Shown here: positions 39,628 through 49,958 of the stretch, piece after piece
Position numbering within the stretch: position 1 is the first letter of the stretch
Layout: each line of letters starts with the position of its first letter
Assembly (NCBI GenBank): GCA_900108205.1
Contig: FNUU01000004.1
Span: forward strand, 124,001 to 188,000
Length of the DNA stretch: 64,000 nucleotides
Direction: 5' to 3'
From: Eubacterium ruminantium
GTDB lineage: Bacteria > Bacillota > Clostridia > Lachnospirales > Lachnospiraceae
Made by a program: the position numbers and the translations under genes
The notes under the pieces: generated by a model
Database searches by the model: none
Seen by the model: only the letters and a program-made list of their open reading frames with translations
What the model was told of the DNA's origin: nothing

Positions 39628-40758
39628 TTATTTTCTTCTCTGAGTAATTAACGAAAGACTTTTAGCTATGATATAGGCCGATATGATCGTTAGTATATAA
39701 GTCAGCCCAAGGTAAAGCATGTCCGGCATGGTACATTCCGGTCCTCCCGGCAGACTCCACCTGTAAATATCATGAATCAAATATATCTCATAAGTGATGC
39801 TTCCAAGGAATCTAAGAGCAGGATTTCCAAACTGAAGCTTAAGATTTACAAGAAGAATTATGAACATGAAGATCATACAAAATATCAGCTGAACTACAAG
39901 AGTGAGCAGCTTCTCAGGATAACCGGGATGCCCCTGCCATTCTCTGTAATATCCATAATTTGCTTCGATGTATTCCTCAAAAATATACCATCCGACAAGA
40001 AGCAGCAGCGATACCGGAAGCAGTATTTTCCACCGTCTCGTCATAAAGGCCTTAATACGGCTTTCATTTTTTGCAAACAGTATTCCCATAATGAAGATAA
40101 GCGTAGTATTGTACCACCATTCACCCATGAACCAGTGGCCCCTTACCTTTGTCGTATCATGCCCCAGTAAAAGCGATGTGGTAACGAGCATCAGCGTGAA
40201 TACAGTCAGCCTGCAGATTGCTTTACGTTCCGAACCGGACTTTCTGAAGCACAGATAAAATGCAATATAAAGAATACTCAGTTCCACAACAAACCATGCA
40301 TTACTGTTTACCAGGGTAAAACCGATCAGCGAAGTAAATACATCGAATGCATTACTGAGTCTGTCCCTCGGGTCAACTATCAGATAGATTATATTTATGG
40401 CATAAAATGGAATCAGTATCGTCGGCAGTCTCTTTCTCAGCATACCCACCAGATAGTTTTCCTTGGTCTTGCAACTCTTATACAGACCGAATCCCGAGAA
40501 GAAAAAGAATATCGACGTACACAGGATACCAAATGAATTCCATTCGGTTATCAGTCCCTTATCTATCCCTCCGCAGTCAGTGATCCTCTGTACCATATGA
40601 TGCAGTATGACCATAAGTGCAGCAAAAACCTGCATGGCTTTAGCCTGATCCAGATTCCATGCCTCATCACCGGACGCGTCATTTCTCCGCACCTTTGCCC
40701 CTGCAAAAAGTATTATAAAAATTGTCAAAGGAAATATTAATAGTATGATATCCGCCAT
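39628..40758 (-). CDS. Membrane acyltransferase (acyltransferase 3 family)
   Basis: 376 aa integral membrane protein with about ten hydrophobic helices. The family signature His lies in MVILHHMVQRI near residue 55, and FFFFSGFGLYKS, RKRLPTILIPFY and IYLIHD-type segments follow. Family members O-acetylate wall, lipid or exported polysaccharides; the acceptor here is unknown. GGGAG precedes the ATG. It lies downstream of an EamA transporter and sensor kinase on the same strand, with no sugar-pathway neighbours. Confidence 0.85.
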   Translation of the reverse strand: MADIILLIFPLTIFIILFAGAKVRRNDASGDEAWNLDQAKAMQVFAALMVILHHMVQRITDCGGIDKGLITEWNSFGILCTSIFFFFSGFGLYKSCKTKENYLVGMLRKRLPTILIPFYAINIIYLIVDPRDRLSNAFDVFTSLIGFTLVNSNAWFVVELSILYIAFYLCFRKSGSERKAICRLTVFTLMLVTTSLLLGHDTTKVRGHWFMGEWWYNTTLIFIMGILFAKNESRIKAFMTRRWKILLPVSLLLLVGWYIFEEYIEANYGYYREWQGHPGYPEKLLTLVVQLIFCMIFMFIILLVNLKLQFGNPALRFLGSITYEIYLIHDIYRWSLPGGPECTMPDMLYLGLTYILTIISAYIIAKSLSLITQRRK

Positions 40759-40798
40759 ATTTCTCCCAATCCATACTGTTCATTTACTGAAAAATGCA

Positions 40799-41764
40799 TT
40801 ATCTTTTCTCTTTCGCCTCTTCCGGCTTTTTCCTGTCAATATTTACGATCATGATTCCGACCGCAACAAGCATCAGAGACAGTACTCCGTTCAGCGAAAA
40901 AGCTTCGTTGTTCTCGCCAAGAAACCACGCGGAAAGAAGAACTCCCATTATCGGATTCATGAAGCCGAAAATTGACACCCGGCTGACAGGATTATGTTTC
41001 AGAAGCACACCCCACAAAGTATAGGCTCCTGCAGAAATAAATCCCATATAAAGAAGATTATAAATACAGGATATACTCCTGAATACCAGTTCTCCTCCCA
41101 TGATCCAGCCTGCCGCATAAAGTACAAATCCGCCCAGTAAAAACTGGTATCCACTTAAAGTAACCGGGTTCTCATAAACAGAAAATTTTTTGATGCAGCA
41201 GGAAGAAAATGCATAGAAAAGCGCAGCTGCCAGCATAGCCCCCTCTCCCTTAAATGTGACAGCTCCTCCATCGATCATACCCTGAAATCCGCCAAGGATG
41301 AGTATGATTCCGGTAAAGCCCACGATACATCCGAGAATCTTTCTGGTCGTAAGTTTTTCCATACGAAAAATGAATGCAGCGATCACAATGGCCAGAAAAT
41401 TTCCTGATGCATTGATAATCGATCCTCTCACGCCACTGATATAGGCCAGTGACATGAAAAAGAAGAAATACTGTCCGACTGTCTGCAGCAAAGAGAGGAT
41501 ACCCACATACTTCAATGAACGGCGGGAAGGTCGTAATAAACGGCGTGATAAGACAGACCCGAAGAGGATCGTCATTATACCTGCCAGAATAAACCTCGCA
41601 CCTGCAAGCATGATTCTTGATGCAGTATCATCCTGTGGTATTTCAAAGATATCATATGCAATTTTGATCGCCGGAGATGCACTTCCCCATAATATACAAC
41701 AAAACAGTGCCGTAAAAAACACCACCGGAAGATAACTCCATGTGATCCTTTTTTTCTTTTGCAT
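40799..41764 (-). CDS. EamA (DMT superfamily) transporter
   Basis: 321 aa with ten predicted membrane helices in two repeated EamA halves (WGSASPAIKIAY and FRMEKLTTRKILGCIVGFTGIILILGG in the first; GVLLKHNPVSRVSIFGFMNPIMGVLLSAWFLGE in the second). Drug/metabolite exporters of this kind move amino acids or small metabolites; the substrate cannot be read here. It ends 40 nt before the acyltransferase start and begins 24 nt after the histidine kinase, so the three may form an operon. Confidence 0.88.
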   Translation of the reverse strand: MQKKKRITWSYLPVVFFTALFCCILWGSASPAIKIAYDIFEIPQDDTASRIMLAGARFILAGIMTILFGSVLSRRLLRPSRRSLKYVGILSLLQTVGQYFFFFMSLAYISGVRGSIINASGNFLAIVIAAFIFRMEKLTTRKILGCIVGFTGIILILGGFQGMIDGGAVTFKGEGAMLAAALFYAFSSCCIKKFSVYENPVTLSGYQFLLGGFVLYAAGWIMGGELVFRSISCIYNLLYMGFISAGAYTLWGVLLKHNPVSRVSIFGFMNPIMGVLLSAWFLGENNEAFSLNGVLSLMLVAVGIMIVNIDRKKPEEAKEKR

Positions 41765-41788
41765 GTTACTAAAACCATCCTCTGCAAG

Positions 41789-44413
41789 TTATATTTTCAC
41801 TGCGTTACGCAGCTTGTCGAGCATATCACTGTATTCAGCTAAAAAACCTTCATGATGCTCTCTTACATATTCGTAATTTTCTTCCCTGGCCGCATACTCA
41901 AGAGCTTTTGCGTGTTCTGAAAGATCGACTGCACCGATATTCAGCGAGGTGCTCTTCAGCGCATGAACATATGTCACATAGTCGTTCATGTTTTCTGTTT
42001 CGTAAGCCTTCGCAAGGATCTGCCGCTTATCGCTCTGCAGATATGTTTCGATAATTTCTATGTAGAATTCCTCATCATCCATGCAGTAACCCATTCCAAT
42101 CTTTGTATCAAGCATCGGAAAGCGCTCCGCAAGACTTCTTTTATCATTTGTCACAACCGGATCATCTTTTTTCTCTGTATCGTCGGCAGTTTCGCCTTTT
42201 GCTGAAATTTCCGGAAGGTATTTACACAGCATTTTTACCAGCTCATCACGCCATATCGGCTTTGACAGGTAATCGGCAAATCCCTTTTCAAGGTACATTT
42301 CCTTCGCTCCGACAACAGCGTTAGCTGTAAGGATTATTACAGGTGTATTGTTATTTTTGTGTCTACTCTTTTTCATCTCCTCAAACGTCTCGATACCGTC
42401 CATATCAGGCATCATGTGATCAAGGAAAATTATATCGTAATGATTTTGCTCTATCTTTTCCAGACATTCCTTTCCGCTGTATGCTGTATCAACATTGACA
42501 TGGTTTCGTTTCAGCATCCCCTTTACTACCTGAATATTCATCTCAACATCGTCAACAACAAGTATAGATGCGCCGTGAAGATCAACGGCCGAGTTATCAT
42601 TCTCTTTCTTTCTGGCAAACTCATTGTACCTGTCTGAGAAATTTCCAATCGGGGTATAGTCCAGTATTTTCTGCGAGAGTGTTACTCCGAATACCGAGCC
42701 TTTTCCATACTCGCTTCGTACCGTGATTTCACCACCCATCAGCTTAACGAGCTTCTTTGTAAGGGACAGTCCAAGTCCGGTTCCCTCGATACTGCGGTTA
42801 CGTTTTTCGTCAAGCCTTGTGAAATTCTTGAAAAGCTTGCCGATATCGGTCTCTTTTATTCCAATACCGGTATCCTCAACCTCAACGGACAGACTTACCT
42901 CATTATTTTTTCTGGAAAGCTCCCTGATACGCAGGATGACCTGTCCGGCAGGAGTATATTTAACCGCATTTGAAAGAAAGTTGTTGATGATCTGACGGAA
43001 ATGCACCTCATCACCATAAAGCACCGATGGGATATTTTTATCAATATCCATAACAAATTTCAGTCCCTTTTTCTCCGCCCTTGGAAGGGTCATATTATAG
43101 CAGTCATTGAGCACAGAGAATATCTCGTATTTTACAGGAAGGAGTTCCATTTTGTTGGACTCTATCTTGGAAATGTCAAGTATGTCATTTATGATGGAAA
43201 GGAGTGTTTTACTTGCGCTGCCTATATTTACTGCGTACTGCCTTGCCTCATCGGTATTACCGTCTTTCAGCTCATCCAGCAGTATCGTGTTCATACCGAT
43301 TATACCATTGATCGGCGTTCGTATCTCATGTGACATATTTGCCAGAAACTGGCTTTTCGCCCGGTTTGCGACAGCGTACTTGTCAGCAAGTTCAAGTTCT
43401 TCCGTAACATCTGAACAGACCATAAGTATACAGTAGGGATCACCGTAGGTGTCCTTGACATAATTGAGCTTCACTGAATATGCATTGACCTTGTCCTTGT
43501 CCCAAAGACGCGTTGAATATATATCATTGGCACCCTTTTCAAACATTTCGTCGATTTCCTGCGCATTGATACTGAACATATCACAAAGATTTCTTTTTCC
43601 ATCTTTGACAAGTCGATTTTCCGCGTAGTTGTTCATAATGGATATCTTTCGTTCGGTATCAAATACGATAACACCTGCCTCAATGAAATCAAACAGACGC
43701 TTTGTTATATTGCCGACACTGACATCAAATGAATTCAATGCAGTCGCACCATACCACATTACGATAGTACATACAGCAGCCCCAAGGCCCGATGTTGTAA
43801 GGCCCGGCAGTCCGATTACCGGAAACAGCGAATCGGGTATAGTAAAGAAAATGATCGAGAAATTCGCCGCAATAAGTATTGCCAGAAATTTCCGCGAGCG
43901 CTTCAGCTTTGTTTTTCTAAACCATACAATAGCAATCACCAGAAGTATCAGAAACATCAGTGCCTCATACACTCCGTGTATGGCACGGTTAAAGCTCATT
44001 TCAGGATTTGCTTCCCAACGGGTATATCCTTCACCACGGACAAAAATATCGACCCTTGTATCCGAAAACACCAGCAGATCAATAACAGATAATACAGCCC
44101 CTGATACCCGTACCCATAATGATGTGTTCTTTTTCAGCGCTGCCATCTCTGTCACAAGTACCAGTTCATTCATCAAAAATGTATCTATTGCGATAAGTCC
44201 GGGAATACGTAAATACGGGCAGATTGAAGTATCAATCGTCATCCCGAGAACCGCATAGCTATAGCACCATATAGCGGAAAGTATTCCGTAGAAGAAAATA
44301 TAAGAGCGTATATGTCCTGCAGAATCTTTGGCACGCGTATAAAAGCTAATACCCATAATTCCGGCAATGGTTCCCATTATTAATAATGCACAGTTATTCA
44401 CTATCCAGATCAT
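41789..44413 (-). CDS. Hybrid sensor histidine kinase with 7-TM input, REC and HPt domains
   Basis: 874 aa. Seven membrane helices in the first 230 residues (7-TM type input), a PAS-like domain (about 235-340), HisKA with the phosphorylated His in NMSHEIRTPINGI near 360, HATPase (ending GTGLGLSLTKKL and GKGSVFGV), a receiver domain (ILVVDDVEMN, phospho-Asp in IIFLDHMMPDMDG near 664) and a C-terminal HPt with the His of HALKSTS near 816. This is a self-contained phosphorelay, but no response regulator with an output domain is adjacent, so its target is elsewhere. Start at 44413 (MIWIVNN) has AGGAGG at 6 nt; the upstream in-frame ATG has no site. Confidence 0.93.
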   Translation of the reverse strand: MIWIVNNCALLIMGTIAGIMGISFYTRAKDSAGHIRSYIFFYGILSAIWCYSYAVLGMTIDTSICPYLRIPGLIAIDTFLMNELVLVTEMAALKKNTSLWVRVSGAVLSVIDLLVFSDTRVDIFVRGEGYTRWEANPEMSFNRAIHGVYEALMFLILLVIAIVWFRKTKLKRSRKFLAILIAANFSIIFFTIPDSLFPVIGLPGLTTSGLGAAVCTIVMWYGATALNSFDVSVGNITKRLFDFIEAGVIVFDTERKISIMNNYAENRLVKDGKRNLCDMFSINAQEIDEMFEKGANDIYSTRLWDKDKVNAYSVKLNYVKDTYGDPYCILMVCSDVTEELELADKYAVANRAKSQFLANMSHEIRTPINGIIGMNTILLDELKDGNTDEARQYAVNIGSASKTLLSIINDILDISKIESNKMELLPVKYEIFSVLNDCYNMTLPRAEKKGLKFVMDIDKNIPSVLYGDEVHFRQIINNFLSNAVKYTPAGQVILRIRELSRKNNEVSLSVEVEDTGIGIKETDIGKLFKNFTRLDEKRNRSIEGTGLGLSLTKKLVKLMGGEITVRSEYGKGSVFGVTLSQKILDYTPIGNFSDRYNEFARKKENDNSAVDLHGASILVVDDVEMNIQVVKGMLKRNHVNVDTAYSGKECLEKIEQNHYDIIFLDHMMPDMDGIETFEEMKKSRHKNNNTPVIILTANAVVGAKEMYLEKGFADYLSKPIWRDELVKMLCKYLPEISAKGETADDTEKKDDPVVTNDKRSLAERFPMLDTKIGMGYCMDDEEFYIEIIETYLQSDKRQILAKAYETENMNDYVTYVHALKSTSLNIGAVDLSEHAKALEYAAREENYEYVREHHEGFLAEYSDMLDKLRNAVKI

Positions 44414-44530
44414 GTCTGTCCTCCTGCACAACGAATTTTCTACTCTCACACTATATCACAAAAAAACGCAGTTTCCTAGAATAAAGCGTGCCTCGCGCCG
44501 AAACGCATCCCCGGAGGGTATATTATATAT

Positions 44531-44579
44531 AAAAATAGCCACAATTATTTGGGTATTTGAAACGCCAAATAATCGTGGC
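44531..44579 (-). terminator. Terminator of the nitrogenase-like operon
   Basis: Minus strand stem GCCACGATTATTTGG / CCAAATAATTGTGGC with a 12-nt loop and TATTTTTAT tail, about 80 nt after the nifH-like stop codon. Confidence 0.75.
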
Positions 44580-44589
44580 CGGTATATCA

Positions 44590-45682
<1,093 letters not shown>

Positions 45683-45692
45683 TCACTCGTAA

Positions 45693-46562
45693 TTAACCAT
45701 GTGAAAATGTTCCCTCCATAGCTGTTTTTAATAAATACAGCTGAGCACTTATATCCTTTCCACCCGGAATTCCTGCCGCATCTGCACGACAGTGCTGGCA
45801 GTGAGTATAAAGCTCTATATATCTTCCTGCAGAAAGCTGCGCTGCAAATATCTCGCCCCTGGTCGGAGCTCTGAAATCCTTCATCTCCGCCGCCGGAATA
45901 AGAGGTATGATGTTATACAGCTCTGCTCCCAGCTCGGCAACTGTCATTGCGATTTCCTCAATGTGCTCGAGATTTACTTCCGGCACGAGAACTGTATTTA
46001 TTTTGACCATAATACCTGCATCACAAACCTTTTTAATTCCTTCAAGCTGTTTTTCAATCAGTATCCTGCAGCCTTCAACTCCGTCATATCTCTTGCCGTG
46101 ATAGACAACGAATTTATTGATCTTGGCAAGTATCTCAGGATCTACTGCATTTACCGTAACAGTGAGGCTGTCTATTCCGACATCGATCACCTCGTCAGCC
46201 TTCTCGCTCAGGAGAAGTCCGTTGGTACTCATGCATCTGATAAGCTCCGGAAATTCCTTTTTGATAAGTCTGAAGGTCTGAAGCGCCGTATCTGAAGCAA
46301 GCGTATCTCCGGGGCCTGCAATTCCCGCAACCTTGATCTCCGGGCAAAGCTCAAGCGCTCTCCTGATAAGATCTATGGTTTCCTCCGGCTTCAGAACCTT
46401 GGAGGTAATTCCCGGTCTGTCTTCATAATCATTTCTGACCCTGTCACAGAAACGGCAGCCAATATTACATGCCGGGCTCACCGGTAAATGTATCCTTCCC
46501 ATGTTGTCCTTATGTCCTCCAAAACAAGGATGTTTTGCTCTTAATTCTTCTAAACCTGCCAT
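45693..46562 (-). CDS. nifB: NifB-like radical SAM cofactor maturase
   Basis: 289 aa. Family role: fuses two [4Fe-4S] clusters and inserts carbide and sulfur to make NifB-co, the 8Fe core of nitrogenase cofactors. It shows the NifB hallmarks HPCFGG near residue 11, the radical SAM motif CNIGCRFC, VAGIAGPGD, STNGL, TVNAVDPEI, and the C-terminal CQHCRADAAG. The NifX domain fused to some NifB proteins is absent, but a separate NifX-like gene lies at 56921. Start at 46562 (MAGLEEL) has AAAGGAGG at 6 nt. Its presence means the partner enzyme probably carries a NifB-co type cluster. Confidence 0.92.
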   Translation of the reverse strand: MAGLEELRAKHPCFGGHKDNMGRIHLPVSPACNIGCRFCDRVRNDYEDRPGITSKVLKPEETIDLIRRALELCPEIKVAGIAGPGDTLASDTALQTFRLIKKEFPELIRCMSTNGLLLSEKADEVIDVGIDSLTVTVNAVDPEILAKINKFVVYHGKRYDGVEGCRILIEKQLEGIKKVCDAGIMVKINTVLVPEVNLEHIEEIAMTVAELGAELYNIIPLIPAAEMKDFRAPTRGEIFAAQLSAGRYIELYTHCQHCRADAAGIPGGKDISAQLYLLKTAMEGTFSHG

Positions 46563-46731
46563 AGCTGCCTCCTTTCCGGGCAATTAATTTTTTATTAAGT
46601 CACGTAGTCTCAAGCCCCATATGGTACGTATTGATCAAGTGTCCCCCCGAACACTTAACGCAGTATTTTTTTCATTGACTCATGCTCATATAATACTTTT
46701 CACTATATTTTCACTATGAATCCGTATTGTT

Positions 46732-46757
46732 CGAACAATGCCTATTCGCATTGTTCG
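46732..46757 (-). other. Hairpin just after the nifK-like stop codon
   Basis: Minus strand CGAACAATGC-GAATAG-GCATTGTTCG, ten perfect base pairs and a six-base loop, 5 nt after the stop codon. No T-run follows, so mRNA end protection or processing is more likely than termination. The rest of the 199-nt gap to nifB holds only AT-rich sequence with a repeated ATAGTGAAAA. Confidence 0.6.
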
Positions 46758-46761
46758 GCTT

Positions 46762-48045
46762 CTATATGTTGTCGTAGAGATCTTCTGTAAGTGTCAGGCT
46801 GCCACGGTAGCCTGCGATGGCTCTGTTGAAGAAGAGCCTTGTGGTTACCGGAAATGTTGCTTCAAAGAACTGTACATCCTTATAGGATGCCGCTTCTCTG
46901 TCATTTGCGGAACCTACGATGAGCGATACATCATCATGCTTATATATTGTTTCATTTATCCTGTATTGATCAGCTGCAAATACTACCTCCGGTGCCTTTG
47001 CATATTCAAGCTGTGTGATACGATCCTTGATAAGCTGGACATCATGTCCTCTGTAAATGGTTTCCGATACCACCGTAAACTTCGGCGTGAAGCTGTAATC
47101 ATTTGCCAGATATCTTGTTATTCCGATGGCTGAATTTGCATCACCGATAACACCGAATCTCTTCCAAGACAATCTTCCTATTGCCTGCTCAAGGAAATGG
47201 TATACATAATCCTCTTCCTCCCAGATCACCTTCTCAACCAGCTCCTTATCAAGTGAAAGAGCCTCAGCAACCTGACGGACAAACTCGGTAGTATCGGTTG
47301 CGCCTACCGGAAGTCCCGGATACTTGATCCACGGAACGCCGAACTTCTCTTTATATTTCTCAGCCGGCTTCTCAAAAAGCCATGGATTTATGATTATATT
47401 AAGAGCTGCTCCTGAACTCTTCTTAACATCGTCTATGGTCTGTCGGTTGGTGTAAAATGTATTTACCTTAAGCCCGAGTCTTTCAAGAATTCTCCTGATC
47501 TCCTCCAGATTTCCATACCAGAATGGATCATGGTAAGGAACGATGCCGAATATATTTACAAGCTTTTCATTTCTTTCTGCCGGTTCAATAACCTGATCTA
47601 TAAAGGTATTCCATACCACCTCATACCCGAGATTACTGTCTCCGTGGAAACCCGGGACCTCAATCGCGTAAACCTCATGTCCCTTATCCCGGAATTCCTG
47701 AGCTATGCTTTCCACATCATCTCCGATAATACCTGCCGTACATCCGGTCAGAAGGAAAAAGACCTTTGCATCTATTATATCAACCGCTCCCTGAACCGTG
47801 GTTCTGAGCTTATTTATACCGCCAAATACAACCTCTTTCTCGAGCATGTTCGAACACGGAATTGACGAACCGGATACGAAACCTGCGTTCTTTCCTCCCG
47901 ACTGACCCTGCTCACTTGCAGAGGTCTGAAGACAACATCCCGGTCCCGCATGAAACACCGGGCAAACGCCTCCAATGGCTGAAAGATTTGAATTTATTCC
48001 CGCAAGGACACATCCTCCACGTGGATTTTCTGTTATTGCTGACAT
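46762..48045 (-). CDS. NifK-like (beta) subunit of a nitrogenase-like enzyme
   Basis: 427 aa, shorter than NifK (about 520). Cys12, Cys37/38 (GPGCC) and Cys102 (TGCTAGIIGDD) match the P-cluster ligand positions of NifK. EKEVVFGG, GIIGDDVE, GLPVGATDTTEF and the C-terminal AGYRGSLTLTEDLYDNI are family features. It should pair with the upstream NifD-like protein; P-cluster and electron path appear retained. AGAGG precedes the ATG, 43 nt after the nifD-like gene. Confidence 0.85.
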   Translation of the reverse strand: MSAITENPRGGCVLAGINSNLSAIGGVCPVFHAGPGCCLQTSASEQGQSGGKNAGFVSGSSIPCSNMLEKEVVFGGINKLRTTVQGAVDIIDAKVFFLLTGCTAGIIGDDVESIAQEFRDKGHEVYAIEVPGFHGDSNLGYEVVWNTFIDQVIEPAERNEKLVNIFGIVPYHDPFWYGNLEEIRRILERLGLKVNTFYTNRQTIDDVKKSSGAALNIIINPWLFEKPAEKYKEKFGVPWIKYPGLPVGATDTTEFVRQVAEALSLDKELVEKVIWEEEDYVYHFLEQAIGRLSWKRFGVIGDANSAIGITRYLANDYSFTPKFTVVSETIYRGHDVQLIKDRITQLEYAKAPEVVFAADQYRINETIYKHDDVSLIVGSANDREAASYKDVQFFEATFPVTTRLFFNRAIAGYRGSLTLTEDLYDNI

Positions 48046-48088
48046 ATTCTACCTCTTTATTAAATGATGTTATCTGCTCACGCATTCA

Positions 48089-49534
48089 TTATATTTCAAC
48101 AATGTATTTGAATGCATCTTCCTCATACCAGCTGTCCTTGTATGGAAGCTTTGTGTGAGCCGCAAGCTTTTTATTAAAGCCCGGATTCTCAAACTGATCG
48201 GCTATCTTGTTGCCAAGATAGATAAGTCCGTCATAACCCATGGTCGGCCTTTTTCCGTCAAGTACATGTGTGGTCGGAAGTCCCAGCTTCGCGGCCCAGT
48301 CTGCAACGCCAATGAAGCAGTCCGGTCTGAGCCTGTTCAGCAGGTTGACCTGCTCAAATGGGAGCATGTTCGCTATATCAACCACAAAATCGCCATGGAT
48401 CTTGTTGAGATACTCTATATCATCCTGTGCATCGCTGTCGTAGGTTGGTGTTTCAAGACCTACAAGCTTCATGCCGAAATCATCTATAAGTGCCGCTGCA
48501 GCAAAGCTTCTTCCTGTTCCTCCGCAGATAAATATCCTCTTGCCCTGCAGCCTCTCTCTTATCTCATTAACGAGAGGATCTATTCTCTCATGTTCCTTTT
48601 TGATGATCTCCTCAGCTTCAGCTTCCTTTCCTATTATCTTTGCGATGCCTCTGTACCATTTATCTGTATTTCTTATTCCTATCGGCATGACTGTGTGGCT
48701 GTAAGGTATTCCGTAATCAGCCTCCAGCTCCTTCATGAACTCATCTGCAAATACCTTACAGATGGAAGTTGATGCCCTTGCTGCCGTTATCTTTCTCAGC
48801 TTGTCAAGATTGCTGTAGAAAGGAATATAATTCGCTCTCATGCCAAGGTTCTCAAGCATTCGTTCCATCTCCTTCTGGTCAGCGTAGCTGATCGAAGTCG
48901 GTGCAAACAGATTGATGAGATCATCCTCAGTCTCCTGCTTCGTACCATTGATTATGTATTTGTTGATAGCTATCAGAGCCGCATCAAAGCCTGAAGCACA
49001 TATCTTTGATTTGAATCCTTCACAGTGAACCGGAACCATTACAACATCCGGATATTCATCCTGAAGGTCTCCGCATATTGCATCAATATCATCTCCGATT
49101 ATTCCGGAAGCGCAGGAGGTAAATACATATATTATCCTCGGATTGTATCTTTCAATACCGAGCTTAACCGTATCTCTCAGCTTTTTTTCTCCGCCGAAGA
49201 TGACACTCTTCTTGTCAAGATTCGTACAAAGAAGTCTGGCATTTCTGACATGCTTTACACCTCTGTGAATCTGACCGACTCTGTAAAGGTCCTGCATGGC
49301 TGAAGCACATCCGAGACATCCCTGAGGCGAATGAACCACAAGGAGTGAATCCTCGATGGAAACGAGCGCCTGCAGACTATTGATCTCCTGACACTGAAGT
49401 CCCTGCTCAAAACTCCTCTCTGCCTTCTTTATACATTTTTTCTCAAATCTGTCGGCTAGATCAACACTGCTGCCGCCCAGATCGTTATATCTGTTTTGTC
49501 TGGATTCTCTTAAACCTGAATATCTGACTGCCAT
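48089..49534 (-). CDS. NifD-like (alpha) catalytic subunit of a nitrogenase-like enzyme
   Basis: 481 aa. Aligning by eye with Azotobacter NifD: P-cluster Cys62, Cys88, Cys154 correspond to Cys48, Cys73 and Cys141 (GLQCQE, PQGCLG, TSCASGIIGDD). The cofactor ligand Cys275 corresponds to Cys259 (ASTSICKVFADEFMKE..YGIP) and His442 to His423 (HVLDGKRPTMGYDG). Gln191 and His195, needed to protonate N2, are replaced by Cys179 and Phe183 in VHCEGFKSKICASGF, and Arg96 is Gln. So a bridging-carbide type cofactor is likely but nitrogen reduction is not. First gene of the operon, AAGGGAG before the ATG, with a LysR-type box 106 nt upstream. Closest described idea: methylthio-alkane reductase MarD; not proven. 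Confidence 0.87.
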   Translation of the reverse strand: MAVRYSGLRESRQNRYNDLGGSSVDLADRFEKKCIKKAERSFEQGLQCQEINSLQALVSIEDSLLVVHSPQGCLGCASAMQDLYRVGQIHRGVKHVRNARLLCTNLDKKSVIFGGEKKLRDTVKLGIERYNPRIIYVFTSCASGIIGDDIDAICGDLQDEYPDVVMVPVHCEGFKSKICASGFDAALIAINKYIINGTKQETEDDLINLFAPTSISYADQKEMERMLENLGMRANYIPFYSNLDKLRKITAARASTSICKVFADEFMKELEADYGIPYSHTVMPIGIRNTDKWYRGIAKIIGKEAEAEEIIKKEHERIDPLVNEIRERLQGKRIFICGGTGRSFAAAALIDDFGMKLVGLETPTYDSDAQDDIEYLNKIHGDFVVDIANMLPFEQVNLLNRLRPDCFIGVADWAAKLGLPTTHVLDGKRPTMGYDGLIYLGNKIADQFENPGFNKKLAAHTKLPYKDSWYEEDAFKYIVEI

Positions 49535-49639
49535 ATCGTTACTCCCTTTAAAAATCGGTTAATTGTGTTTCTTTATTTATGATTAGCTATACTACCACCT
49601 TTTGCTTCACTATCGTTAATACTCAAAAATGATATGCTG

Positions 49640-49660
49640 TTATAGTCTCAACCTATATCA
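49640..49660 (-). promoter_or_regulatory. LysR-type palindrome upstream of the nitrogenase-like operon
   Basis: TTATAG-TCTCAAC-CTATAT, the same half-sites as at 62299 and 62347 (cysK), 60241 (metC) and 57620 (NifX-like). 106 nt before the NifD-like start, a position suited to activation. Confidence 0.65.
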
Positions 49661-49687
49661 AATACAATCATACTAAACACTCATCTG

Positions 49688-49851
49688 TGTGTAGATGCTG
49701 ACTGCGTCAGCTCATCATCTCGTAACATAGTCACTCGATGATGGATATTCGCCAAATGCCTGTGAGAATATATGCAACGTCACCTCATGTCTCTCCGTCA
49801 CACGGTGATGCCGCATATATTCTCACAGTCGCCCGGCTCATCATCTACACA
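49688..49851. repeat. Structured palindromic element B
   Basis: Outer arms TGTGTAGATG / CATCTACACA; an inner perfect stem CTGTGAGAATATATGC / GCATATATTCTCACAG; further hairpins (CACCTCATG, CCGTCACACGGTG). Shares its ends and internal block with element A. It separates the Ldh2-type gene from the nitrogenase-like operon and its LysR box. Confidence 0.6.
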
Positions 49852-49853
49852 AG

Positions 49854-49891
49854 AAAACCACGTTCCGCTATGTCATGAGAACGTGGTTTTT
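49854..49891. terminator. Intrinsic terminator after the Ldh2-type gene
   Basis: Stem AAAACCACGTTC / GAACGTGGTTTT with a 13-nt loop; T-runs on both strands. Ends the transporter/dehydrogenase operon at its low-coordinate side. Confidence 0.75.
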
Positions 49892-49958
49892 ATATATGGC
49901 ATATATACTATCATTTTTATTGAATTGCATTTGTTTCGAAGAAACGAAGCAATTCGTA

